A stretch of 21,096 nt of DNA from Chara braunii (GCA_003427395.1 BFEA01000006.1:4484942-4506037); one strand, 5' to 3'. Numbered from the stretch's first letter, positions 9,966-18,379 are shown. The notes: generated by a model not told the origin, from the letters alone. Program-made: numbers and translations.

Positions 9966-10286
9966 GTGTGACGAGGCAGAGGCAGAGCAGCAAAGCTGGG
10001 AGAGAGAGGGAGAGTGAGAGCACACACACACACGCTCGCTCAACTCGACGCAGAGTCGACACGACTCGACAGACACATGCACAAAGTGGCAAAAGTCGCA
10101 AAGTCGCAGTCTTGAATTCCTGAACACAATGTCGAAGCAAAGTCACACTGAACACAAGCACTGAGGCTGAAAACTTGGTGTCGTACTGCGCTTGATTTCG
10201 TACTCGGGTACCGGACTCAAATACGGTCCTGAGGGCGAAAGCGAAAATGCATCAGGGCCAGAACTGAAAATCGAAAGTCTGAGAGT

Positions 10287-10400
10287 GGGCGCCAGAATGC
10301 CGGATGGTGCCAAGTGTCCAAAATCCGAAGTCCAAAAAGAAGGAATGTGAAAAAAGGGTGCCAGAATGCTGATGGCGCCAACTGTCCAAAATTGGAAAAG
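10287..10400. repeat. Diverged tandem duplication, period 69 bp
   Basis: GGGCGCCAGAATGC at 10287 is repeated as GGGTGCCAGAATGC at 10356. In both units it is followed by GGTGCCAA or GGCGCCAA and then TGTCCAAAAT. About 45 bases are recognisably shared. Confidence 0.65.
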
Positions 10401-10467
10401 CAAAAACAAAGTAAAACAAAACAAAAGAATTGCAAAAACAAAAAAAAAAGAAAATAAATACAGCAAG

Positions 10468-10520
10468 CTGGCGGATGGTAATCTGCAGACCAGGGATCGA
10501 GCCCTGGCGGAGTCCGTGAC
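10468..10520 (+). repeat. Possible degraded tRNA-derived SINE head
   Basis: GGATCGAGCCC at about 10495-10505 fits a pol III B box with one mismatch. TGGCGGATGGTAATC about 25 bases upstream resembles an A box, though the spacing is shorter than in a tRNA. No A-rich tail follows. A similar arrangement occurs at 12421-12475. Weak call. Confidence 0.25.
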
Positions 10521-10610
10521 AGGGTTGCCTGAGTTGTGGTGACTGCAAGTGGAGTGGGTGTTGTGATGTGGCAAAGATGCAAGGGGAACAGTGATAAACC
10601 TGGCTATCTG

Positions 10611-10649
<39 letters not shown>

Positions 10650-10672
10650 AAAAGGGGGGGGGGGAGGGGGGG

Positions 10673-10710
<38 letters not shown>
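10611..10710 (+). repeat. Poly-G tract of about 100 bp
   Basis: This stretch is almost entirely G, interrupted only by A residues (one AAAAA near 10649-10653 and a few single A). Translated frames give polyglycine on the plus strand and polyproline on the minus strand, so open frames spanning it are not evidence of genes. It can in principle form many G-quadruplexes on the plus strand. Confidence 0.95.
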
Positions 10711-10712
<2 letters not shown>

Positions 10713-11411
10713 GGATTGGGAGTGGAAGCAACAGAGAGATGATGAAGCAACTGAAGTGATGACTGGAACAGTGGAGGAGGTGGTCGAGGCAACACAGGTC
10801 GTGGTGATGGTGGAAGATAATGGGGGTACGCTAAAGGCAAGGGTGAATGATGAGATGCATGACGATGGGGGAGGAGGAGGGATTCGGCAATTCATCTGGA
10901 GTGAGGAGTTGTACAAGTGATTTGGGGGGAGGGGCGGGTTCACTGCTTTGGTTGAAGCCGAAGCAGTGGTGGCGACGACGGTGATGGAGTCAGTGGCCTA
11001 CGCATGATCCAATTCAGTGAGGTAGATGTGGATGTCGTGGTGGGTGGTAAGTGCAGAAGTCTTGAAGCTCCTCCGTTCAATGTGCATTTGGACATTATCC
11101 AGGATGGTTTGAACCGTGGAGATGTCATGGAGGAAGCTTCTGAGGTTGTAGTGGCTGCGGCGGCGGCTCATGTAGCAGTGTCTGGTTCTATCCCTCGATG
11201 GATACCCACCATGGATTGACATTGGACTGGGATATGTCAATCTCTCTTCCCATTGGGAAGTGTGAGCCGGTTTGGTGTGGAGATTGGGCGACATGGGAAA
11301 GAGCAATGATCGAAGACTGTCCATGTTGATAGGTCAGGGGAGAGAGCAAGGGGTAATTGAGGTGAAGAAGAGGGGAATAGTCTACTATTGGATTATCAGA
11401 TTCAAGCACAA
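10711..11411. other. Unassigned region
   Basis: Open frames on both strands (plus 10591-10920 and 11004-11219; minus 10998-11324) show no domain I can name. Those reaching back through the G tract are artefacts of composition. GGTGATGG and GACGACG repeats occur near 10970-10987. Nothing else recognised. Confidence 0.35.
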
Positions 11412-11606
11412 AACCATCGGCCCTAGCTCAGTTGGTACACCCATGAACAGTTGAAATACAGACCCAAGTTCAAATCTAGATATATTCAGATGAACAGAAT
11501 AAAATCATTCTGAATTACCAGGGGTCCCGGTCAGTTCAATGATGATATCTCAAGGCTGTTGCCCTTAAAAAAATAAAAAAAAATAAAAAAAAAAGAAGAA
11601 GAAGAA
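11412..11606 (+). mobile_element. tRNA-derived SINE with A-rich tail and target-site duplication
   Basis: TAGCTCAGTTGGT at 11424-11436 is an excellent pol III A box. GTTCAAATCT at 11468-11477 is a good B box. Their spacing of about 43 bases equals that in a tRNA. The flanking acceptor ends do not pair, so this is not a working tRNA gene. The body contains an ATTCAG/CTGAAT inverted repeat (11484-11515 region) and ends in an A-rich tail at 11567-11606. TCAAGCACAA at 11402-11411 and TCAAGGACAA at 11607-11616 form a 10-bp target-site duplication with one mismatch, the second abutting the tail. SINEs are transcribed by RNA polymerase III from the internal boxes and moved by a LINE reverse transcriptase. 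Length of about 195 bp is typical. The tail and near-identical duplication suggest a comparatively recent insertion. Confidence 0.75.
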
Positions 11607-11616
11607 TCAAGGACAA

Positions 11617-12420
11617 GGATTGCAATGGGACAAAGGATGGCAAAAACTGAAGGGAAGATAAAAAACATAGTAAACAGTTTTGCCCTTTTTTGAAAAGCAA
11701 ATTAATAATTATTGTATGTAAGAAAAATAACGGACTTTGATTGATGTGCAACTTGGAAGGGACTGCGTACGGAGTGGCATGAAAGATGTCAGACACGGTA
11801 AATACCTGAAGATGATTGTGATGTTGCGTTCGCATTCCAAGCACCAGAAAATGATAGAGGGTGCGAAGAAAACCAAGATTTTGCCACAAGCCGAGCAGGT
11901 CAGGGTCCTGGACAATCTGCTCCTCACAAGGAGAGCACACACAAGAGGTGGGAGGCTATGGCCGTCGGAGAGGAAGGTGGCAAAACAGGCTAAACAGGCC
12001 TGCTCTGGTATCTATATAACAGGACTGATGCAGAGATGCCATGCATGGAGCATAGAAACTCGACTTTCACACACACGATCTCAAATCAACAGGACTGACA
12101 GAATCGGACACAGGGAGAATAAGTACAGAGAGACTGAACAAGACAGACTCAAGACATGGAGATCCAAGTAGTAGCAAGAAGAAAGAATAAATGAGGAATG
12201 AATAGTGCTACTGACCGTTGGTATAAGTACCCCTGCTGAGAGAGGCTTGGGTCTGAACGGGCCCGAGCTGAACTGCTGGCACCAGTTTGAAAAGGGAAAA
12301 GGGATCTCTGCCGCCAAAATGGGCAAGGGCCAAATCTCCAAATTGCCAGGGTACCAGGGATTCGGAAACGAAGGCCCAGAGACTGGAAAATGCCTTGGTG
12401 CAGAAGTAATCCAAAGGACT
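11617..12420. other. Unassigned region
   Basis: An open frame of 144 codons on the plus strand (11737-12171) and two overlapping ones on the minus strand (from 12081 and 12149) have no recognisable domains. TATATAA at 12013-12019 followed by CATGCATG near 12040 is promoter-like in appearance only. I cannot support a gene. Confidence 0.3.
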
Positions 12421-12475
12421 GGCCCAAGTAAACTGCTACTCGACAGGTCCACGGTTTGAGCCCTGGCTTGCTACA
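12421..12475 (+). repeat. Possible degraded tRNA-derived SINE head
   Basis: GGTTTGAGCCC at about 12452-12462 is a fair B box. TGGCCCAAGTAAACTGC about 30 bases upstream resembles an A box. The order of landmarks resembles that at 10468-10520, including the shared GAGCCCTGGC. No A-rich tail or target-site duplication was found. Confidence 0.25.
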
Positions 12476-13207
12476 CTTCTCTTTTTCCAGGGGAAAGTGA
12501 GAGAGTAGCCCAACCCCATCATGCCGCAAGGACCACACCTCATAGGGCTCGTAGCCAGAAAACAAGTTTAGGCCTGGAAGTTGGTCGAATCCAGGAAATA
12601 ACCGATCTGGTTGTTTGGATTTTAAGTTTATCACAAAAGGAGGTCTCACAAGGGTACTGAAAACATGTTTGTGAAGATGGCAAGGGTTTCTCACTAGGCT
12701 GCCTTTTCAAGTCCCAGGGAACAAAGGATGTGGATTGACTTACCAGGTCAACCGCCCATGAACCCTTATCAAGAAACTGGCCCAGCAGTTCGAGAGCTCT
12801 ATGTCGATGCGATTGACTGAGGAGAACCTGCACAAGAAGGAAACACCACAGCAAAGCTACAGAGGCTTCATCTGGGTCTGCAATATGTCAGCAGGATATA
12901 ATACATCAGAATGGCCAGCTGCTGCAAGCAACTGGGTTAAATCTAGATCTGTGCAGAATACGTCTGGGAAGCATCACAGAGAATGTAGTCCATACCTGTG
13001 TTACCAACCAGGCCGCCCGGGTCACCTTAGATGCCCAAGGGGCCAGCCGGGAAAAAGGGCCAGGGAAGGTCCCTGGGAAAAAGAAAAAAAAAACGAAAAA
13101 AAACTATGTTGTGCAGAAAAATAAACTGAACAACTTTTGCCTCACGGTCACATCAAAATTCTTTGCCAAAATAAAAATGAAAAAAAAAAAGTAAAAACAT
13201 AAAAGAT
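12476..13207. other. Unassigned region ending in A-rich tracts
   Basis: No gene recognised. GGTTAAATCTAGAT near 12944 resembles the B-box region of the SINE at 11412-11606. It is followed at similar distances by TTACCA and CCCGGGTCA segments and an A-rich tract (13076-13106), so a very diverged relative of that SINE may be present. A convincing A box is missing. A second A-rich stretch lies at 13167-13205. Confidence 0.3.
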
Positions 13208-13405
13208 GAGCCAGTGCGGTTTTGCCCGCATGAATTAGCGCTCAGCGCATTAAAGACTTAACGACTCTCACAGAGCCTGTGCGGCTTCGGCCGCATGACA
13301 AAGCAGGTCCGTGCATCAAGGACTTACTCACTCTCACAGCGACACCATGGCTTTGCATCACAGACTAAGCGAGTCTCACAGGGCCAGAGCCGCTTCGCAA
13401 CATGA
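13208..13405. repeat. Diverged ~65-bp tandem repeat with UUCG-type hairpin
   Basis: Units begin at about 13208 (GAGCCAGTGCGG) and 13273 (GAGCCTGTGCGG), 65 bp apart. Shared landmarks are GCGG-CCGCATGA, GCAT-AA-GACTTA and ACTCTCACAG. A third, poorly preserved unit follows from about 13338. In the second unit TGCGGC-TTCG-GCCGCA (13280-13295) is a perfect six-base-pair stem closed by C(UUCG)G, an exceptionally stable RNA tetraloop type. The first unit keeps only a partial stem. No gene was recognised around it. Confidence 0.65.
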
Positions 13406-13602
13406 CATAGTGGGTCAGTCACTCGAAATCCAAGTCCAACACAGGCGAACAGTGAATTTTCTGTTTCCAAAAATTCAGACAAACGGACCAAATGCCCTAT
13501 ATCAAGCAGTTTTATAACCCCCTCTCCCTATAGGTTTTCAAACCTTCCCACCCCGCACGAAATTGGCATTGCAAAACTTTCAGCACTTCCCTAAAATGAA
13601 AT

Positions 13603-13800
13603 CACCATGGACACTTAACATTCTTCTGTTTTTTTTTGTTCCTTTTATGAACTCCTGCCCGCACCATGGACACTTGAGATTCTTATGTATTTGATTTGGT
13701 TCTTCTAGGTTAAACTCATACCCGCGCACCATGGACACTTTAAATTCTTGTCTTTTTTTGCTCCTTTCACTTTATTCTTCTGTTTTTTTTTCGCTCCTTT
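13603..13800. repeat. Tandem repeat, three units of 59-65 bp
   Basis: CACCATGGACACTT occurs at 13603-13616, 13662-13675 and 13727-13740. Each copy is followed by ATTCTT and a T-rich tract (TTTTTTTT, ATTTGATTT, TTTTTTT). A further partial duplication of CGCTCCTTTCACTT/GCTCCTTTCACTT is seen near 13770-13805, just before the LTR end at about 13808. Confidence 0.7.
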
Positions 13801-13807
13801 CACTTTC

Positions 13808-14157
13808 GCAAGGAAAATGAACAATAGCGAGATGACAGAATCCAGATAACATGGTCACATTGAAAGCCAGAAAGTCCCTCAGTGTCCAGAAAGTAGCATT
13901 GCACCAATAATACACCAATGGAGAATCGTAGCACTGAAACCGAATGTCAATGAGAGCTTACTCTCGTCTTCACCAACATAAGAGTCCAGGCCCTTCCCCC
14001 TACTTGGCGCTCGGTGCCCAGACTACTTCCCACACAGCTACTATCTGCCTAACAGTTGACAATGCAACTGTTGACGTCAGCAGCCACCGAAGTACATGAA
14101 GATGTCGCCCAATGCAGACCATCGCCAACACCAGGTATGAGCCCTCACATCACATCC

Positions 14158-14234
<77 letters not shown>

Positions 14235-14444
14235 NCTCTCTCTCTCTCTCTCTCTCTCTCTCCCCCCCCCCCTGTGCTCGGGTCCTGGATCCCCTCAACC
14301 AACTGACGCGACACAACTGCCTGAACCCCAAATACAAAATTGACAGCATTGGGCCTCTCGTGATTTGTTAGGCCCGCCTTCACTTAGGGCGGGCATACTT
14401 GCATCAGGGGCCCCTTGGGCCTGCCGAGGAGCCTTATCCTCGCA
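13808..14444 (-). repeat. 3' LTR of a minus-strand chromovirus
   Basis: On the minus strand the LTR starts TGCGAGG at 14444, directly after the polypurine tract at 14445-14457, and runs to about 13808, where similarity to the LTR at 1175-2168 stops (TTTTCCTTGCG here, TTTTCCTTCCA there). The pairing with the other copy is clear over 13810-14095. It contains a GCCCGCC/GGCGGGC inverted repeat at about 14372-14394 and a CT microsatellite (14159-14272). Its position immediately after an integrase-chromodomain gene establishes orientation. Confidence 0.75.
14159..14272. repeat. CT microsatellite with C-run, inside the LTR
   Basis: About 100 bases of CT repeat with few interruptions and one undetermined base at 14235, ending in a run of 11 C (14262-14272). 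The equivalent place in the LTR at 1175-2168 has no such tract, so it expanded in this copy or was lost from the other. Confidence 0.95.
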
Positions 14445-14457
14445 TTCCCTCCTCCTT
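14445..14457 (-). promoter_or_regulatory. Polypurine tract of the minus-strand retroelement
   Basis: Read on the minus strand this is AAGGAGGAGGGAA, all purine and directly abutting the TG start of the LTR at 14444. Polypurine tracts prime plus-strand DNA synthesis and always lie just upstream of the 3' LTR, which fixes the 3' LTR boundary. Confidence 0.75.
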
Positions 14458-14484
14458 AACTTCGATAGTCCTCTGAGAAGTCCC

Positions 14485-15384
14485 TTAGTCTGCAGGCATC
14501 TTTCCCTTGAGTCCTTTCTCGTAGTCTGCAATCACTTGCGGAGCTGTTCGCTGAAGCTCTTCTCTGGTGAACCACCGATCTTCGCTGGGATCAGTATGGT
14601 GTCTGAATCTGACACAGTACTGCGTCCTTGGCTTTGGAGGTTGGCCTCTGCCAGGAGGTTTAGGCACTGGCATCACCCGGTGTTCCACGATTTCGTCGAT
14701 GTCGACTTGGCCATCCATGGTTGGGACCAGCATTGATCGTCTGGAGGGAAACTGTGCAGTTTCTGCGAAAGGTGCCAACTTTGAGGCGTGAAAAACTGGG
14801 TGTGTGCGAAGGTGAGCAGGGATGCGAATGACATAAGAGGGTCAATCTATTTGAGCCCCCACCATGTCTAGGACCTCCCAGGGACCGAAATACTGAGGCA
14901 TTAATTTTCGGGAAATTCCCAACTCCTGACCTAGTTCAGATGATTTAACCCAGACTCTATCCCCTACCTGAAAGTTAGAAGGCCATTTGTCTTTGTTCTT
15001 AGATGCAATCATAGACTCCTGAGAGTTCTTTATGTGTTCAACGGCCTGCTGTAGCATCTGTTCGTAGTTGACAACAAATTCTATGCTGCCAGGTGCTGCA
15101 GTTGACTGATTCTCAGGTAGTAGGAAATCAAGGGCCGATCTGGGCTTCCAACCAAGATGGAGTTGGTTGGGAGTCATGCCAGTAGTGTTGTGCACAGCGT
15201 TGTTGTACAGGCTGGCGACGGGAGGTAATTTCTCGTCCCAGTCATCCTGGCTTGGCTTGATGTAATGCCGGAGCAGGTGCTGCACTACTTGGTTCGTCTG
15301 TTCTGCCTGGCCATTTGACGCAGGGTGATTTCGTGATGTCGTTTGCAGTCGGGTGCCCATCTGTTGAGCCGTACGCTGCCACAT
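14485..15384 (-). pseudogene. pol: Chromovirus integrase C-terminal part with chromodomain, one stop
   Basis: Integrase inserts element DNA into the host genome. The frame enters at 15384; the codon there is internal, not a real start. Near the beginning, HPASNGQAEQTNQ (residues 20-32) matches the end of the integrase catalytic core, and the Glu of QAEQ is the third residue of the D,D-35-E triad. The two Asp residues lie upstream and are missing, so the gene is truncated at its 5' side. A GPY/F-type module follows (FGPWEVLDMVG, residues 166-176, and HPVFHASKLAPF after the stop). A single TGA at 14842-14844 interrupts an otherwise continuous frame. The last 65 codons (DIDEIVEHRV ... DRWFTREELQ ... 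IADYEKG) form a chromodomain, which directs integration to marked chromatin and defines chromoviruses. Stop TAA at 14485-14487 lies 27 bases before the polypurine tract. Confidence 0.85.
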
Positions 15385-15426
15385 TTCGTTAATGATGGAC
15401 TTGATTTGTTCATACCAGGTTGTGTG

Positions 15427-17603
15427 TCATGCTGAGGTAGGATTCAATGTGGACTCTAGTTTATATCACACACACTGTAGCTCATGAGTGATGCAGGCAG
15501 TAGTGACGAGGAGGAACGACTAGTGGAACATCTTAGAGTGGCTCGTAGAACTGCACTCAGTCAACCGATTACCTTCTTGGAGTTAGGCCAGGGAGAGGAA
15601 AGGCGGCTGCAAAGGGAAGCCAAGGAAAGGACGATATTAGAGAGGGCTAGGACAGCGGCAACCAACGCTAAACGGACACTTGCAGAAGCAAGACTAGCGG
15701 ACGCTAGAGTTTAGGTTGAGGTTGCGATTCTATAGTGTCCCAGGCCTTGTCCCAGGCCTCTTCGTCAGGTGGCAGTCAAGGTATCTCTCAGAGTTCTGTT
15801 AGTCAATCTGTTGGCTCACAAGTCAGCCAGCAGATGCCACTCACACCTGAGGATTATGAGATCCTCCAAGCAGAAGAACTGGATGATCAACTACAACAAC
15901 AATTTAGAGACGCAACAAAGAGGAGACAAAGGGCTATCACTAGACTAGGAGCCAGGAGACAGGAGTTAAGAAATCTACAGGCACTAGACGAGTCGACACT
16001 TGACTCTGCAATGCAAGCGTTGCGTCGCTCACTCCTTTTTGCGGCAGAAACGCAGGTTGTCCAACAGGAAGTGCTGGCCAAACTAGTGGACGGCCAGAAA
16101 CGAATTATGGCTGCACTGCAGGCTCCTCGTCCAGTGATGAGGCAGCCTCAATATGTTGTAGCTCCCCCTTCGGTTGTGGTTCCCTCAGTGACGCCATCAC
16201 CGATAGGGGCCTCGTTCTCTCCTATGTATGGCATTCCTCTTTCAGGTAATCAACTAGTAGTCAGTGGTCAGATTCTGATTTCTTCTCCCACACCATCGAG
16301 GATGGTGGCAACTATAGTGCCATTGTCTGGACAGCCGCAATTTAGTGTGCCGCAACCTATCTCAGTGGCCATGCTGCCACTGCAGCAATCGCCTGGGCAG
16401 GACCAACCTATGTAGTGGATGTGCAAGATACCCTTGCTGAGTCCCAAGCGTTTCTCTGGCGATAGGAAGAAGGACGAGGACTTAGATACCTGGGTGAGGA
16501 CTGTGCCTACCTATGTGAGGCACAAGCTCACCGGGCCAAAGCAGGAAGTCATAATTGTTGCTTCCTTTTTAGAGGGATCGACAGCGCGTTGGTTGAATGG
16601 GTTAGTGCAGCAACAGGGCTACGGTCAGAATTTCGATGCCTGGGCCTAGACCCAGACATTGGAAGACTTCGTACAGACTGTGTATAATAGGTGGCATGAC
16701 CCTCAAGGGGCTCAGAAGGCCACCAACACCATCAACAATCTTTGTGCCAAAAGGCACAAGACTATTTGCGAACTCACAGACACCGTAGAACTGCTGCTTG
16801 TGGTACCTGGTGTGCACTACGACCAGCAGGTTCTCCTTACATATTACCTGAGATGTCTGTCTGCAGAGGTAAAGACTAAGCTGGTGGATGAGGCCTATGT
16901 TGACCAACATAACTTCGCCTCTTTTACCAAGGAAGCCTTAGATATAGAGGCAAAGCTTGGGTCCGCGCATCAGAGTCAGGGAGATGGTAGGAAGAAGAAA
17001 CTTACCCAGGACTGGAAGAAGAAAGGTCAACTAATGTTCATCGACCATGCTGGTTAAGCGATAGAAATTGACGACTTTCCAGACTATGGGGATGAGAGAG
17101 AGCATGATGGGGCCAGCGAGACTTCGGATGGGGGAGTTGTGGCTCCTATAAGGGAAAAAGCTAGGGGGATCGGGAAGAAGAAGGTAGGCCGGTCTACGGG
17201 TCAGGGCGACCAAGGAACACCCGCACGGGTAAGACTTGGTTTAAATTACGCGGTATGGAGGGACCGAGTTGCCAGGGGCACACACATGAACTGTGGCAAT
17301 TATCGCCACATGCCAAGAACTTGACGAGGCAAGCAGGTCACCACGAGGGTAGCCGCTCCAACGGTAGTGGGCTTATCCTCAAACCCTGGCGATGCTTCTG
17401 CAAGCACTTCGCAGGGAAACCCCTCGGGCCAGTAGGAGTGTTAGCCGCTCTTACTCGCGCTGAAGTGGTAACGTTGCCTTCCCCATTTCAGGCGTTGGCC
17501 AAGGCTGGCGACCCATACATCGCCCCACAGACACGTTTAGACCCACCAACCCTCTGTTTGAGAGATATGTCTGAGTCCCCAGAAGAGTTCGAAATGTTTG
17601 TGG
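15427..17603 (+). pseudogene. gag: Ty3/gypsy gag, disrupted by stops and frameshifts
   Basis: Gag makes the particle and its nucleocapsid binds element RNA. The leader begins about 15427 and the likely ATG is at 15484 (MSDAGSSDEEE). The N-terminal part is charged and coiled-coil-like (GEERRLQREA), followed by Ser/Gln-rich sequence and a helical segment. A frameshift lies between 15700 and 15735. The frame then continues from 15735 to 17324 with in-frame stops at 16413 (TAG), 16647 (TAG) and 17055 (TAA). The capsid-like region is at 16425-16980 (PKRFSGDRKKDEDLDTWV, then LNGLVQQQGYG, then VYNRWHDPQGAQ). A CCHC zinc knuckle remnant is visible at about 17286-17324 (MNCGNYRHMPRT): one Cys and the His remain, the first Cys position reads His and the last is TGA. 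Another frame change occurs near 17440. The sequence is cut at about 17603 by chloroplast DNA. Clearly nonfunctional. Confidence 0.8.
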
Positions 17604-17857
17604 ATCGATATTTTATCTCCTAATTTACAAGAATAACTAGGTACTGTAAAGTCATTGACTAGAATATGGCGATGATTAACCAGTTGACGTGCTGCAGGAA
17701 TAGTAGGTGCCATTCCTAAACGAAATATTATATTGTCCAGACGCATTTCAAGTAATTGCAAAAGTACTTGGCCTGTTGGGCCTTTAGCATTTCTGGCGAT
17801 AGTTACATACTTAAGTAGTTGATGTTCTGTAAGTCCATAATAAAAAGGTTCTTTTTC
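17604..17857 (-). pseudogene. rps4: Chloroplast rps4 fragment
   Basis: The minus-strand reading frame from about 17850 down to about 17605 matches the middle to C-terminal part of chloroplast ribosomal protein S4, which binds 16S rRNA and helps start assembly of the small subunit. Diagnostic stretches are [32 protein letters not shown] and [13 protein letters not shown], which include the S4 RNA-binding domain. About 82 of the usual roughly 200 residues are present, and both ends are missing. At the high-coordinate end the frame continues into reversed rpoA sequence (the ATG at 17875 is from rpoA and is not a real start). At the low-coordinate end it runs into reversed gag sequence. It therefore cannot make S4. 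Confidence 0.85.
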
Positions 17858-18352
17858 TATAGATGCAATTTTCATGCCAATTCGAAATGTAAATTACAGT
17901 ATTCATCCTGTAGAAAAAGCAGAAGATTGGAAAAGTGAACTGCTTATTTTAGAAATTTGGACAAATGGAAGTATAACCCCTAAAGAAGCATTTCATAAGG
18001 CATCTGAAAAGATAATGAATATATTCTTATCTTTATCTAATTTATCTGATAATAGAATTNAANAAAAACATACAGAAAGTTTTATTTTGGAAGAAAAAGA
18101 ACAATTTATTTTCAAAAATATTCACGAATTCAAAACAGATAGAGAAAGCAAAGTCAAAGAGAACTTATCATGGAAGAAAATTTCTATTCATCAACTAGAG
18201 CTCTCTGCTAGAGCATATAATTGTTTGAAAAATGAGAAAATAAGTACTCTCTTTGATTTGCTAAATTATTATTGAAAATCAAAAATTTTGGTAAGAGATC
18301 TTTTGAGCAAGTGGCAAATAATTTTAACAAAAAAAAAAAAATTAACCAATAA
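17858..18352 (+). pseudogene. rpoA: Chloroplast rpoA C-terminal half, frameshifted
   Basis: This matches the alpha subunit of plastid-encoded RNA polymerase, which forms the assembly platform of the enzyme. The frame can be followed from about 17859 ([19 protein letters not shown]), through LLILEIWTNGSITPKEA in the N-terminal domain's second half, to the C-terminal domain (LSARAYNCLKNEKISTLFDL). A stop TGA at 18273-18275 closes this frame. The conserved continuation KIKNFGKRSFEQVANN resumes in another frame from 18275 to a TAA at 18350-18352. The few residues normally between LLNY and LLKIKNFG are missing, so a short frameshifting deletion in a TTATTATTG repeat near 18266-18274 is likely. The N-terminal half is absent. 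Undetermined bases at 18060 and 18063 may hide a further change. Confidence 0.85.
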
Positions 18353-18379
18353 ATTTTTGATTATATATTCTTTATATCA

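Larger units (their letters stand above)
9967..10610 (-). other. Low-complexity region, possibly LTR of the minus-strand element
   Basis: This lies just upstream, on the minus strand, of the primer-binding site at 9954-9965, so by position it should include an LTR. It contains GA and CA microsatellite pieces (about 10003-10035), GTCGCA and GTCGAC repeats (about 10045-10108), a 69-bp tandem duplication (10287 onward) and an A-rich tract (10439-10458). I found no second copy in the window to fix LTR boundaries. Open frames here are products of biased composition. Confidence 0.3.

Noticed and set aside
9899-10943. Long overlapping open frames on both strands, including 266- and 156-codon minus-strand frames
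   Set aside because: They are made of polyproline, polyglycine, polyserine and cysteine-leucine runs dictated by G, GA and GAT microsatellites, and several frames are open at once. No domain is visible.
11737-12694. Possible genes of 144 (plus) and 181 (minus) codons
   Set aside because: They overlap other frames, have no recognised domains, and no supporting splice or promoter structure could be established beyond a TATA-like string.
14150-14383. Open frames reading Arg-Glu or Ser-Leu repeats
   Set aside because: Direct translation of the CT microsatellite, containing an undetermined base.
17537-17875. The minus-strand 112-codon frame as an intact gene
   Set aside because: Its first residues are antisense rpoA and its last are antisense gag; only the middle is rps4.
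17874-18275. The ATG at 17874 as the start of a 133-residue protein
   Set aside because: This Met is an internal residue of chloroplast RpoA; homologous sequence continues upstream to about 17859 without a start.
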